DNA of 64,000 nucleotides from Talpa occidentalis (lineage: Eukaryota > Chordata > Mammalia > Eulipotyphla > Talpidae): the NCBI RefSeq assembly GCF_014898055.3, contig NW_023602073.1:22367784-22431783 (forward strand), written 5' to 3'. The position numbers and the translations under genes were made by a program. Shown piece by piece: positions 26,425-36,862 of this stretch (positions are counted from its first letter, which is position 1; every line of letters begins with the position of its first letter). The notes beneath the pieces are model-generated. The model was not told the origin of the DNA, searched no databases, and saw only the letters and a list, made by a program, of their open reading frames with translations.

Positions 26425-26552
26425 CTCGACATAGTCCTTGGCATGGCCCCAATCTCGTTTGGCATCCAGATTTCCCAAACTGAAACATTCCAGTTGTCCA
26501 AGGTAAATCTTAGCTACTGACCGGCTAATTTTTCGAGTAACAAAATTAGCTC
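26425..26552 (-). CDS. GMDS: GMDS exon coding Gly215(part)-Glu257
   Basis: This 128-bp exon starts after the acceptor AG (26554-26553, with a short pyrimidine stretch before it) and ends at Glu before the donor 'gtagga' (26424 downward). The first two bases complete a Gly codon left open by the previous exon. It then reads 42 residues, opening [18 protein letters not shown] and closing WGHAKDYVE, so the next exon must begin in phase 0. It belongs to the C-terminal half of GDP-mannose 4,6-dehydratase. The 'ANFVTRK' and '[13 protein letters not shown]' stretches are hallmarks of this enzyme family and contribute to substrate and NADP binding and subunit contacts. The frame is open, with no damage. 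A frame reaching past both splice sites encodes unrelated residues that are intron. The assignment is by recognising the protein, and I regard it as secure. Confidence 0.97.
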
Positions 26553-27359
26553 CTAAAAAGAGACAAAGAGATGTATTATCAGTGGAGTACATTTGACATT
26601 TAACAGTTTGGTGAACCAATCCCACTTTCAGCCTCTGGGCATTTTTTTCATTCTCCTTTGCTCTTCCCCTTTAAAAGAATAGTAAAAGTGAAGAAAAAAG
26701 AAAAAGATCATTAACTGTCATTTAGACAAGTTAAGAAGCTCTAATTCTATGTGTCACGTCAGCTCTACTTTCATAACAAACATTTTTCTTTGGTGGACAT
26801 CTTAACCTTCCTAACCGGCGGCTGTAATATGCAAGCCAGGCATTAGGCCAAAGAAAAGCTATCGGAATGCCAGTTTCTAAGCAGAAAATTCAAAAGGCTT
26901 GTATGAAGGGAAATGCCAGAATGGAAGACAGACATCTAAGACCACCCTGCTTTTTTTTTTTTTTTTTAGAACATAAACATCATGTATTCCTATTAATAAA
27001 GATATCTGGGGAGAGGGAGGGAGAGGAACTTAGCTAACAGGGTTTAACTAGTTAAAGAAAACAAACAAGAAAAGCGTTAGGGTTGCCAATAAAGGATTGT
27101 CTTATTTAGAAACCTGCACAAGCATCCAATTATAAATTATCACACAGTTTGAGGCAAAAGCTCCTCGCACTGCACCCATTGCATGACACGTTTCAACTTC
27201 ATTCAAGTGTTTTCCCTTAATTCCTCCTGAATTTGGAAGAAGTATGCTGAAATGACTAGCTGAAAGGTGCCATAAATTGAAGAAAGTGGTGAACTGTTTG
27301 AATGTTCTCTGGTCTTAAATGGAAGCTTCTTACTTTACTTATTTACATTGTATCCTTTT

Positions 27360-27905
27360 AGCTGTGATTGCTGGCATTTTTTCTTTTTCTCCCCCCCACC
27401 ATTCCTCACCCTCCTTTACACCCCTTGACCTTTCTGCCTCCCCCCTCCCTCTTCACCTCAGAAGTCTAACTTAGCTTATTAGCGTCAGCTTGCTTTTCTA
27501 CATATTTTGCTTTGTGCAAACTTCTGCTAAGAAAACGTCCAATATTTTTGCCTTTGTCATTTTCACTTCTTTACTACAATACATGTAATTCCTTCAAGCT
27601 CCTTATATTTTGTTGTAAGTGACAACACTTCATCTTTCCTTATGGCTGAATAATACTCCACAGTGTGGACAGACATCTTCTAGATCCTTTTCTCCATCTG
27701 TGGGCACTTCCATTGCCTCCCTGCTATTGCAAATATTGTTGTGGCAAATGCCACAGGGCAGATGATTTTGTTGGAGTTATGGCTTCATATTCTTCAGATA
27801 GATGCCCAAGAGTAGGACTGCTGGGTCATACTATAATTTCCATATTTTTAAAGATAAATCCAGATTGCTTTCCAAAATGGGTGCACTGGTTTACCTCTCC
27901 ACTCT
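27360..27905 (-). mobile_element. LINE-1 3' region fragment
   Basis: The plus strand carries antisense LINE-1 blocks in the expected order: 'ttatggctgaataatactcc', 'tccatctgtgggcacttcca', 'gcaaatattgttgtggcaaa', 'gtaggactgctgggtcatac' and 'tccaaaatgggtgcactggt'. The 27360-27640 part, with C-rich and T-rich stretches, is plausibly the 3' untranslated end. Old and disrupted, with no open ORF2. Confidence 0.75.
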
Positions 27906-28852
27906 ATCTACTTTAAAAGACTGCAGACAAGGACAAAAGTAAAAGACACTTTGGAAACTATTCTACCCAAGTCCCTATGAACTGGTAGGGTTATCACCAA
28001 ACGCCATATAATACCAAGTTCTCAAGGTGGACACCATATGAGTTAGTCAGTAATGGTTTCATACAGTTTAGGTAGATTGCTATCCTAATTTATCACATTT
28101 CAGTGACTTTAACTTTGTTCTTCTGCAGATGAAACAGGGAGGCAATGTTATGACAAAAGCCTTTGGCTTCCAGAGAAACTGGCACAGGAATAAGGGAAAT
28201 TTTTCTAAATAGATTTTCTAAATTTTGGCAAGAATATGGTCCAGCACAAGTTCAAACATATACGAGATTCACTTACCACACAAATTCAGTATACACATTT
28301 ACACTAACGCCATCTCATTAAAAATCACAATAGCACTTCTGCAGAAATCGATTCTGTTTTTCTGAGTAATTCACAGAGTACATTAAGAAAGCCAAAGTTC
28401 CAACTTCCCACAGCAGTTTATGAAACACACAGAGTTCTTTAAAAAAAAAGGGGGGGGGCTTTCAAATTGAAGAAATATTTATTAGGTGCTATTCTTCTAG
28501 ATCTATGATCAACAGGCTGGCTTTTACATTCTATGGACATCTGATAATTTAAATTCATAATTAAGGTTGGGTGATGTCTATTTCAGTGTGAGGGCTCTAG
28601 TATCATCTCAACATCCACTAGATATTGGAGGTGCCAAGATTGTGCTCTTTGCCAGTAAACAAATTTCAGGAGTCCACTGGGAGCACTGTATCTTCCAAAT
28701 GGAAGGCCCCAGCCTGATTACAGTTTATTCTTTCAACCGGTGTTAATTGAACAGCAAACACTGAGCAGGGCATCTGGAGGAGAAGCAGCCCCTCCTCCCA
28801 GTAGCACAGTGAGAGCAGGATACATAGAGCTCAGCGGTCAAAGTAACATTTA

Positions 28853-28883
28853 GACTTTAACCCCTGCGCCACCAGGGAGGCCC
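28853..28883 (-). repeat. Head fragment of the old SINE subfamily
   Basis: The reverse complement reads 'gggcctccctggtggcgcag' then 'gggttaaagt', identical in type to the heads at 49443 and 56696. The similarity stops after about 31 bp, so this is either a broken copy or a head fused to other sequence (28740-28850 resembles an old L2-like repeat). Confidence 0.6.
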
Positions 28884-28885
28884 AG

Positions 28886-29660
28886 TATGAGTTTTTAGTG
28901 TCATATCCATGAGGACTTTGCCAAGCCCAAGGTCATGAAGCTTTTGTCCTATTTTTTAATGAATTTTATGCAATTTGCTCTTACATTTACATCTTTGATC
29001 CATTTTTATGTCGTGACGAACGGGTTCAGCTTTATTCATTTCCACGTGGATACACAGTTATCTGACACTATTTGTTGAAAAGGTTACCTCTCCCGCTGTG
29101 AATCATCTTGGCATCTTTTAATGAAAATCAATTCACCATAAATGTGCTCCATCTAATATCCATCCTTATCAACGTACAGCATGCCCTTGATGATAGCAAC
29201 TTTATGCTAAGTTTTAAAGTTAGGAAGTGTGTGTCTTCCGACTTTGTTCTTTTAAAAGATTGTTTTAGCTATTTATAGGACCTTGAATTGCCACATGAAT
29301 TTTAGCATCGGCTTGTTAATTTCTGCAAAAAAAGCCAACACTGATTTTGATTGGGATTATGCTCAATCTGTATGGGTCAATCTGAAGAACGTCTCCTCCT
29401 TTACAATATGGCATCCTCTAATTCATGAATACCGGGTGTCTTTTCATTCATTTAGTTTTTTGTTTTTATTTTTGTATTTCTTTCAGCAACATTTTATAGC
29501 ATGCAGAGAGAACCTTCTGCCCTCTTTTGAGTTAAATCTGTCCCTAAGCCCTTTATCCACTTTACTGTAAGTATTATTGTAAATGGAACTGATTTCTTAA
29601 TTTCATTTTCGGATTAATTTTAAATGTTATTAGAGCTAATGTATGCTGCACAAGTTAATT
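28886..29660 (-). mobile_element. Old LINE-1 ORF2 fragment
   Basis: Antisense LINE-1 ORF2 landmarks are in order on the plus strand: 'ccaaggtcatgaagcttttg', 'tttgatccatttttatgtcg', 'tatttgttgaaaaggttacc', 'ttctgcaaaaaaagccaaca', 'gggattatgctcaatctgta', 'atttctttcagcaacatttt' and 'cttaatttcattttcggatt'. The reading frame is broken many times. This is a different, older family than the insertion at 30550. Confidence 0.8.
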
Positions 29661-30044
29661 CTTAGCAGAGGTTTAAATGATTCCTCAAGAATTTGCTCAC
29701 TTCATTTTTAGTTCTATCCACAGACTGCTGTTCTTAGGATGAAACTATATCATCATCATAGACAACAACCTACACCTTAGAGGTCCCTTTGCACAACCAT
29801 CCCAAATGTGCAGGTGGAGAGGTGGTCAGGAGGAAAGGCTGAACCTGCCTGTCTCAACTGTTCCCCCTCTGGCTGCTCTCACCCACCTGCCCAGAGAGAT
29901 GCCTTCAGTGGCTGTACATTGTAACACATGTGGATAATTGAACCCCCACAAACATTTTAAATACACGATTGACTTCTAAGAGCCTTAAACTGGAAGGCCT
30001 TGCCTAGCAAGGAGTGCAAGAATTGAAAATATTAGCTGATTTGA

Positions 30045-30290
30045 GGCCAGCTCTGTTAGTTATTGGCTATGTCATCTTGCACAAAACATTGAACAATTCT
30101 GAAGTTACAGTCTCCACTGGTAACTACCAGTATAGTAATATTTGTCATGCCAATTCACAGGGTACACTCACAGAGAGAAAACAGGGTTAGATGCTTCAGT
30201 GAGAAAATCTAGTAATCTGCTTAGCAAGTTGTTGATAAATGTTAGTGATGATTATAACTATTTTATGAAAATGTTAATGGTATCTATAAT
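30045..30290 (+). repeat. MIR SINE, fairly complete but diverged
   Basis: It follows the MIR order: 'ggccagctctgttagttatt', 'ggctatgtcatcttgcacaa', a pyrimidine/purine core, 'gccaattcacagggta', 'agatgcttcagtgagaaaat' and 'gttgataaatgttagtgatg'. Ends are approximate. Confidence 0.5.
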
Positions 30291-30549
30291 TAAGCCTCAA
30301 TGAAAAGCCCAGATTTCCAGTCTTCTTATTTCATCTGTTACTACATCTCTGAAATTGCTGATTTTGAAAGTCTGAGATTTGAGAACAGATCTAAATAAAA
30401 AGCCCCAGCCAAAGTCATACACATGGATAAACACATGGAAACATAAAAAAAAAAAAAAATTCTTCAATGGTTGTCGGTAACTTTTTTCAAATAGACAGTA
30501 GTCACATAAATGTATAATCATAAGGAAGAGAACAACAAGAAGGATTTTT

Positions 30550-30965
30550 TAAATTCATTTTTTATTTTATACATTTTTTACATCATTTTTCATTTTTGCA
30601 CAATGTATGCATTTTCATCTTGGGTATAGTCCCCATACAATTCCCACCCTCCTTGTTTTGATCCTACTCCTTCCTCCGCCCCTCCCTTATTTAGGTTTTC
30701 TAAATTCCTGCTATGAGTGAGACCATTCGGTATTTTTCTTTTTCTTTCTGGCTTATTTCTCTGAGCATGATCCCTTCCAGCTCCATCCATGTTGCTGCAA
30801 AGGGCACCTGCACCCCTCTGTTTATAGCAGCACTATTTATAATAGCTAACCTATGGAAACAACCAAAATGCCCAAAAATAGATGACTGGATCAAAAAGAT
30901 GTGGTACATATACATAATGGAATATTAATCAACAATCAAAAAAGATAAACTCATGCAATTTGAAG
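30550..30965 (-). mobile_element. 5'-inverted (twin-primed) LINE-1 insertion
   Basis: The left part (30550 to about 30802) is a LINE-1 3' end in antisense: T-rich 3' end, 3' untranslated region, then 'ctggcttatttctctgagca' and 'ccatgttgctgcaa'. The right part (about 30803-30965) is the adjoining upstream LINE-1 piece in the opposite, sense orientation ('gtttatagcagcactattta', 'gcccaaaaatagatgactgg', 'gatgtggtacatatacataa'). A 17-bp flanking repeat with two mismatches, 'caacaagaaggattttt' at 30533-30549 and 'caacaaaaagggttttt' at 30966-30982, marks one insertion. This head-to-head arrangement is the known product of twin priming. Confidence 0.85.
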
Positions 30966-31299
30966 CAACAAAAAGGGTTTTTGATCAGATATTCGCTCAG
31001 ATTGAAATTAGGAGTTTGCCTAGCACTGATAGAACAAAAAGAGCACAATTTCTGTTTCAGCAATAAAGCAAACAAGAAAAAATGCCATATCAAAAAACAC
31101 CACGATATGCTTGATAAAACATTATTTTTATCTACTGAAATTCAAAGTTGATTCTCCCACAAGTGCCCAGCTAAGGGGGATTCCTGGGACAGCCTGGCGT
31201 GGTTGCTGAGGGCTCTGTGTGGGAAGACCTGGCAGCAGGTATCAGCTTTAATATCCAAGATAAGACCAGGGAGAATAATGGGAGTATTCTTAGTTCTGA

Positions 31300-31445
31300 G
31301 TTCTGTTACTTTATCAGTGTTATCATAAACATGTGTTCTAGTTTCTCAGTTGCTGTATCTTTTAAATGGGACAATAATCCACAATAAGGATCAAATGAGA
31401 CACTAGAACTGACGGACCATAGAATACTGTGTCAACATAAGGCAT
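31300..31445 (+). repeat. MIR-like SINE fragment
   Basis: The pattern 'tctagtttctcagttgctgt', 'tttaaatgggacaataatcc' and 'aggatcaaatgagacactag' follows the MIR core and 3' half. Diverged. Confidence 0.45.
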
Positions 31446-31863
31446 TTCTATTAGTTACACATCTTTTCTCTCTTAGATATTCTTATTGTGATAAATATTT
31501 TTTCAAGTTAGGCCTTTTTCTTTTGCATTTCTCTTTATATGACCTTCAGAATTAGCCCAAAGCTGAGAAAAGATGTGAAGGGCTCCATCAGATAGTCAAA
31601 AAAAAAAAAATTAGTTATTATCCATTCCCACTATTCAAAGTAGGATTGTAGAATCCTAATCATAAGTCTGCATGCTTTGCAAGCAAGACTTCATGGAAAA
31701 GCACCTTTCTAAATAAATTAAATGCATCAAAATCTGTGTATTCACAATGCAAACTGTCCCATACAGGGGTGTCCCCTTAGGTCCTGATGGGCAGCTAAAT
31801 GGCTTGTGGTTCTTGTGAAAAGGACCTTTGAGAAGGAAGGGAGCTTCCCAGCTCTCTCTTTCT

Positions 31864-32165
31864 TTCTTTCTTTTTTTTTTTAAAGATTTATTTATTTATT
31901 TGTTTGTTTGTTTGTTTATTTATTTATACAAGCGCTGGGTACAGTCAGAAGTGGGGGGGTGGTGAGAGAATTCACCAGAGCCAGAGTGGGGAGCAGAACA
32001 GACAGACTGATGAAGTACACTGCTGAGGGGAGCAGCGGGTGCGGTAGGAGAGGTCTGTGTGCCATGTGGGACCCTTGCCGGCAGACAGGGATTGAACCGG
32101 TGCTGCAGAGGCTGCGGGCAGCATCGCAGCCCAGCGCTCAACCACTGCACCACCGGGGAGGCCCT
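31864..32165 (-). repeat. tRNA-derived SINE, full length, young-type subfamily
   Basis: Minus-strand head 'gggcctccccggtggtgcag', B-box variant 'ggttcaatccc' and a long tail (TAAA)n/(CAAA)n next to a poly(A), seen on the plus strand as T-runs with TTTA and TTTG repeats at 31871-31926. A perfect 15-bp target-site duplication 'cagctctctctttct' lies at 31849-31863 and 32166-32180. Its B box carries the CpG-to-TpG type change relative to the 33391 copy. Confidence 0.9.
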
Positions 32166-32884
32166 CAGCTCTCTCTTTCTAGACTGGACAAAAGCATGAG
32201 TAGAGGTGGGTAAAATGAGACTTCCATGTTTCAATCTAGCCTCTTTGGAATGAGATAAGGCCAGAAGAGAGAAGAAATCATTGTGAGGTGGCACCTGTGC
32301 CCTATTTCATGCCAGAGAGAGCCTGAATGCTCATTCACACTGAGCTGGGGCAGCTGCAGCAAGATTCATGAAGCAGTGACATGAGGCTCTCCCAAGGTGG
32401 AGAGCAATGAGAGCCAGTGGGCTGGCAGGTGACTCCAAGTGGTCCGGAGATGGTGGAGAGGATGCCCTGAAGTTGAGGCTTGGAGGTAAGACCACCTTGG
32501 TCAAGGACTGCACATACGATGAACCAGGCAGGAATGAGAATGCCTCACTCCAGAGCTGATAGAAAGAGAAGCCTCTGACTTTTATCAGCAGCTGACAGAC
32601 ACCACAAAGAGCTAGGCCTAGGGCTAGCACCATCTCCTAGGCAATCAGGCAGGGGAAGAGCTCGGACCAGCAACTCTGTGGCTGAGACCAGCAGGCTGAG
32701 GATGCCAGCTGCCCCCTTGTTCACATGAGGTCAAACTGCATCTGTGTCCCATATGACCAGGGCCACCTTGAAGAGAAACAAGGCAAGGTAGCACTCATAG
32801 AAAAACTGGCATCCCCACTACGTTCTAGGAGACACTGACATTTTTTAATCAAATTTGTTCTTTCTGAGAAAAGCAGACATCTAA

Positions 32885-33255
32885 ACAGTTAAGGGCTGGA
32901 TGAATTTCCTGTGGCTGCCATCACAAGTGACTGCATGGCTGCAAATGACTGAACTTGTTTCTCTCACAGTCCTGGAGGCCTGACTTCTGAACTTCAACAG
33001 GGCTGCATTCCTTCTGGGAGGTCTAGGGGAGCAGCACCTTCTCTGCCTCTTTCTGCATCCAGTGCTTCTGGCTTTCCCAGGTTCTAGAGCAGTGTCACTC
33101 CAACCTCTGTCTCCATCTTCACATCTGTGTGCCTGCAAGTTTGTCTCTTCAGCTCCTTGTAAGAACACTTGACACTGGATTCAGGTTTACCCTTGTTGTC
33201 CAGGATGAGTTCTTTGTCTTAAGCTCCTTATTCTAATTACATCTATAAAAGACCA
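32885..33255. repeat. Ancient interspersed repeat, family not assigned
   Basis: The ordered blocks 'ttctctcacagtcctggagg', 'gggaggtctaggggagcagc', 'tcactccaacctctgtctcc', 'tcttcacatctgtgtgc' and 'attctaattacatctataaa' match a widely known old mammalian repeat consensus ('ctcacagttctggaggc ... tcactccaatctctgcctcc ... cttaactaattacatctgc'). I recognise the pattern but cannot give its family name with confidence. Confidence 0.55.
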
Positions 33256-33390
33256 TTTCCCCAAATACAGACAGGATGAGGATGTGGACATCCTCATCTA
33301 AGGACCAAGGATTAGAAATACTTGAGAATGTGATAAAACTTGAAGCTAGCTTTATGCCATGATTTTATTATCAATTTAAAGGTAATTCTG

Positions 33391-33663
33391 GGGCCTCCCC
33401 GGTAGCGCAGCGGTTGAGCACTGGGTTGCGAAGCTGCCCACGGCCTCTGTAGCGCCGGTTCGATCCCCGGCTGCTCCCTGGCCACCGGAGGAGGGTCCCA
33501 CATGGCGCGCAGACCTCTCCTGCTGCCAGCTGCTCCCCTCAGCAGTGTACTTCCGTCCTTCTGCCTACTCTGGTTCTGGTGAATTCTCTCACCCTCCCAC
33601 GCTTCTGACTGTACCCAGTGCATGTATAAATAAACAAAAAAAAATTAAAAAAATAAAAAAAAT
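33391..33663 (+). repeat. tRNA-derived SINE, intact copy
   Basis: This is the best-preserved plus-strand copy: head 'gggcctccccggtagcgcag', an A-box-like 'tagcgcagcgg' at 33403-33413, a B box 'ggttcgatcccc' at 33457-33468, a tRNA-unrelated body ('cagcagtgtacttcc', 'ctggtgaattctctcaccct') and a 3' A-rich tail. It is 273 bp with a perfect 13-bp target-site duplication 'aaaggtaattctg' at 33378-33390 and 33664-33676. The A and B boxes are the internal RNA polymerase III promoter typical of this class. Whether this copy is transcribed is unknown. Confidence 0.93.
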
Positions 33664-33929
33664 AAAGGTAATTCTGTATCTTGTATAAGCATAATAGTCA
33701 CAAAAACTCTTTGATAGGAAAAGATTAATTTAAAGGTAAAGTTTCCTCTGTTTTAACTGCAACCTTGCCTCTGTTAATCTGAACAGTTCCCAGTTCTCTT
33801 TCTAGAGAGAAGACACATCTATTTATAATTCAGGAATGGAAATGCTGTGTAGATTTCTGTATTTAACAATTTCCTTTCTTATCTTTCCTTTTGGCATAAT
33901 TTCCTTTCCTCTTAAAATACATTCTTTAG

Positions 33930-34660
33930 AAGTTCTGTTCATGTAGAGAAATGAAATGCTCTTGCTTGTGATTGGAGGATAGTTTTGCTAGTTATCTAAT
34001 TCTAGATTGAAAATCATTCTCTCTGAGCATGCTGAAGGTCCTCTTCCACTGCCTTCTGGTCTCTATGTTTGGCTACTGAGAAGTGTGCTCCCACATGGCA
34101 ATTCCTTGGTAGGGTTTCTTTTCCTCCTCTCACAACTTTAAAGAGGGTATCTTTGTCTTTGGCATCCTGGAGTTTTCATTCCATGTATCTGATACAGTTT
34201 ACTGCCGACTGCATGTGACTGCATGTGGCACTTCTGGATCTGAGAGTCTTCTATCACTTCTCAGCAGCCATCCCTTCAAATAGTCCCTCTTCTTCACTTC
34301 ATTTCCTTCCTTCTGGGAAAGAATGCTGGACCATTTCATTTTACCTTCCATTCTCTTCATTTCCTTTTCTTTAAATGATTTTTATCACTTTGTTGTTCTC
34401 TACAATATTCTGGTAACTTCCTTAGGTCCACCTTATTTTCATCCAGCTGTTTATATTTTTAGCCATGGTTAAAAAATTAATAGTGTTTTGGTTCTTACAT
34501 AAATTGCCTGGGCACTTTTATATCCTATTGTAACTTATTTTTTAATTGATCATTCATTATCTAACCTTATCTTCATATTTTGGTATTCTAAATTTGACAG
34601 TGCCAATATTGAAACTTCACAGGGGATGACTGTCATTTCTGCTCACTTGGATGGATACTG
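33930..34660 (-). mobile_element. Probable old LINE-1-derived segment
   Basis: A long pyrimidine-leaning stretch with blocks such as 'ctcttccactgccttctggt', 'tactgagaagtgtgctccca', 'tttgtctttggcatcctgga', 'atcccttcaaatagtccctc' and 'ttccttccttctgggaaaga' resembles the antisense of the non-coding part of old L1M elements. No ends or frames can be set, so this is a tentative call. Confidence 0.4.
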
Positions 34661-36664
34661 GTGTGTTTCCTTATTTGTCTGGTGACATCATGAGTTCATA
34701 TTTACTAATCTTAATGCACTGGGCACTAGAGGTCAACTTTGAGAAGGGTGATTTCCTCCTGGGAGGTTTGGTGTTTGTTTCTGATGGAAATCAGGAGATA
34801 TCAACCCCCATGACCCTTCACCCCCTGCCCAATTCCCACATGAATGACTTCAGCTTTTCCACTCTGCCAACAAAACCCCAAACTGAGACTTTTAATTAAA
34901 GAGGCCAGACATTCCCTAAAGGGCTATTCAAGTCAGCACATCACACCAAGTGAAAAAGGTGGCTGCACCTCGGTATCCCTGACAGCCCCTACCTACCAGT
35001 GGGAGGGAGCTGACAGGAAGATGAAGACAGATTTAGAGAAATAAGCTTATTTGCTCTGCACATCTGGATGCAATGTGAAAAACTGTGCCACCCCGTACCT
35101 ATTTATTTTTATTTTCAAATTAGACATTCAGAACAATGTGATTTTTATGTTTAGATGGACTTGTCTGTACAATGAACATATGCATATAAAAATATTCCTA
35201 CAAACCAAAAGTGGTCACACTATTTCTCTGGCTCAATAATAATTATCAGTAACGATTTTTTTCACATACCAGGCAGTCTATGCTTTTCTATGAAATGCCG
35301 AGCCACAGACATATCGTATCTTTGTGGTTCTTTCCCTTTCCACAGGGCCTCACTTCCTGTGAGGGCAGATGATCAAGCCCTACTATGAGACCATCCAGCA
35401 CCAGCTCACAGAAGGTGGTCCAGGTACTCAGCTAAAGCCAAATTTCCAATTTCCTGACTTCGCTCTGATGTCCAATGCTAACACCAACGTGTGTGCGTGT
35501 ACATATAAGGACACATTCCTCGTTAGTGTAAACTTTATACTATATAAAGTCTACCGACATAATAATCCTGAGGTCAAATGTCTTCTAAAACAAAAATGAT
35601 GGAAAAGGAGAACTGACAGAATTTGCGAAACATGCACTTGAATGAGCATTAGCTTCCAGACAAGCATGATGCACACTTCATGAAATTAAAGAATGAGATC
35701 ACTTGTGAAATCACAATCTTGACTATCATGCATTTCATCAATAGAGAATTTTTTAAAAACAAGGTGCAACATTGGAATCTTATGCAGTGGGAATGGAGGG
35801 AAGAAGCCTGAAGGGAGGCATAGTGAGTCCCGCTAAGGACAATTCTCCTAGCACATCCAACTAAACGACTGCTTCTACGAATGTGTGTTTCCTCGTGGCC
35901 CTTCAATCACAACAATTCCTGATCATACTAACTCCAGGTAGCTCCAAGCATGTGGCGGTTTGTTAATGTTTGCATGTGCACACACAGCCACAGCAGTGCG
36001 TGTGCATGCATTCATAGAAATAAATGTAAATTGTCCTTCTTGGGATGCAAATAATATTTCAGGTAACTGAAATTTCTCTAACAAAAATTCTTTCCCATTA
36101 CCCAAGTACTTCATCCAAAAGCTTTTTGATTTCAAGATTTTTTTGGAGTTAGATAAAGTACAAAGAGGGTTTGGATGATATTCACTGGAAAATAGAAATA
36201 GTTCCAATTTATCCTGAACCTCGCATGAACCTCCGCCTTGAGGCCCTGCCTTCCCCCCTGTGGTAATCTCTGGCCACCCTGCCGAGAGCTGACTGGGCCG
36301 TGGCTCGGTGCAGACAGGGTGTAGAAAGAAGAGACACTGGGAAGGTCATGGCTGGCTGAGCGGACGATGGAGATCAGAGAGCTCCTACCTCATTGCTTGC
36401 GAGGCCCTGCCAAGAGCAACACAATTTAACTGCAGGTACTCAGAGGCCAGCAGGCGCGCTCGCAGGAGGAGCAGGCCGACCCGAGGGCCTACAATGAGCA
36501 TTTGTTGGGACAGCGACCACCTTTTGGCAACTATTCATCAACATGTGTTTAAAGAGAAATGTTCAAACTGCTTACTTTTTGCACCGAATGCTCTGTGCCT
36601 CTTCTACTGTGTCTAAGTCTGATTCAGAAGCTCTCATGTCCAGGTTCCTCAGCTTTGGACCGAA

Positions 36665-36862
36665 TGACACTAGAGGTTGGAGGGCCCCTTCTTGGGGGTT
36701 GTGCTGCGCATGTTGGAGTGTTTTAGTAGCACCCCTGACTTGTACCCACTAGATGTGAGTGGCACACACCCATTCCCTGTCTTGACAACCAAAATTGTCT
36801 CCACACATTGTCAAATGTGCCCTGGGGAGGCCAGGGGCCCCCACTGAGAGCCACCGCTTTAG
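36665..36862 (-). mobile_element. MER20-like (hAT-Charlie) DNA transposon fossil
   Basis: The plus strand shows the reverse complement of MER20: 'ttgtacccactagatgtgag', 'ttgacaaccaaaattgtctc', 'cacacattgtcaaatgtgcc', 'ctggggaggccaggggcccc' and the end 'actgagagccaccgct'. MER20 is a short nonautonomous hAT element with no coding capacity. Confidence 0.65.

Noticed and set aside
33391..33480. tRNA gene (A and B boxes present)
   Set aside because: The boxes belong to the SINE head. The sequence does not close into an acceptor stem with an anticodon arm and continues into the SINE body and A-rich tail.
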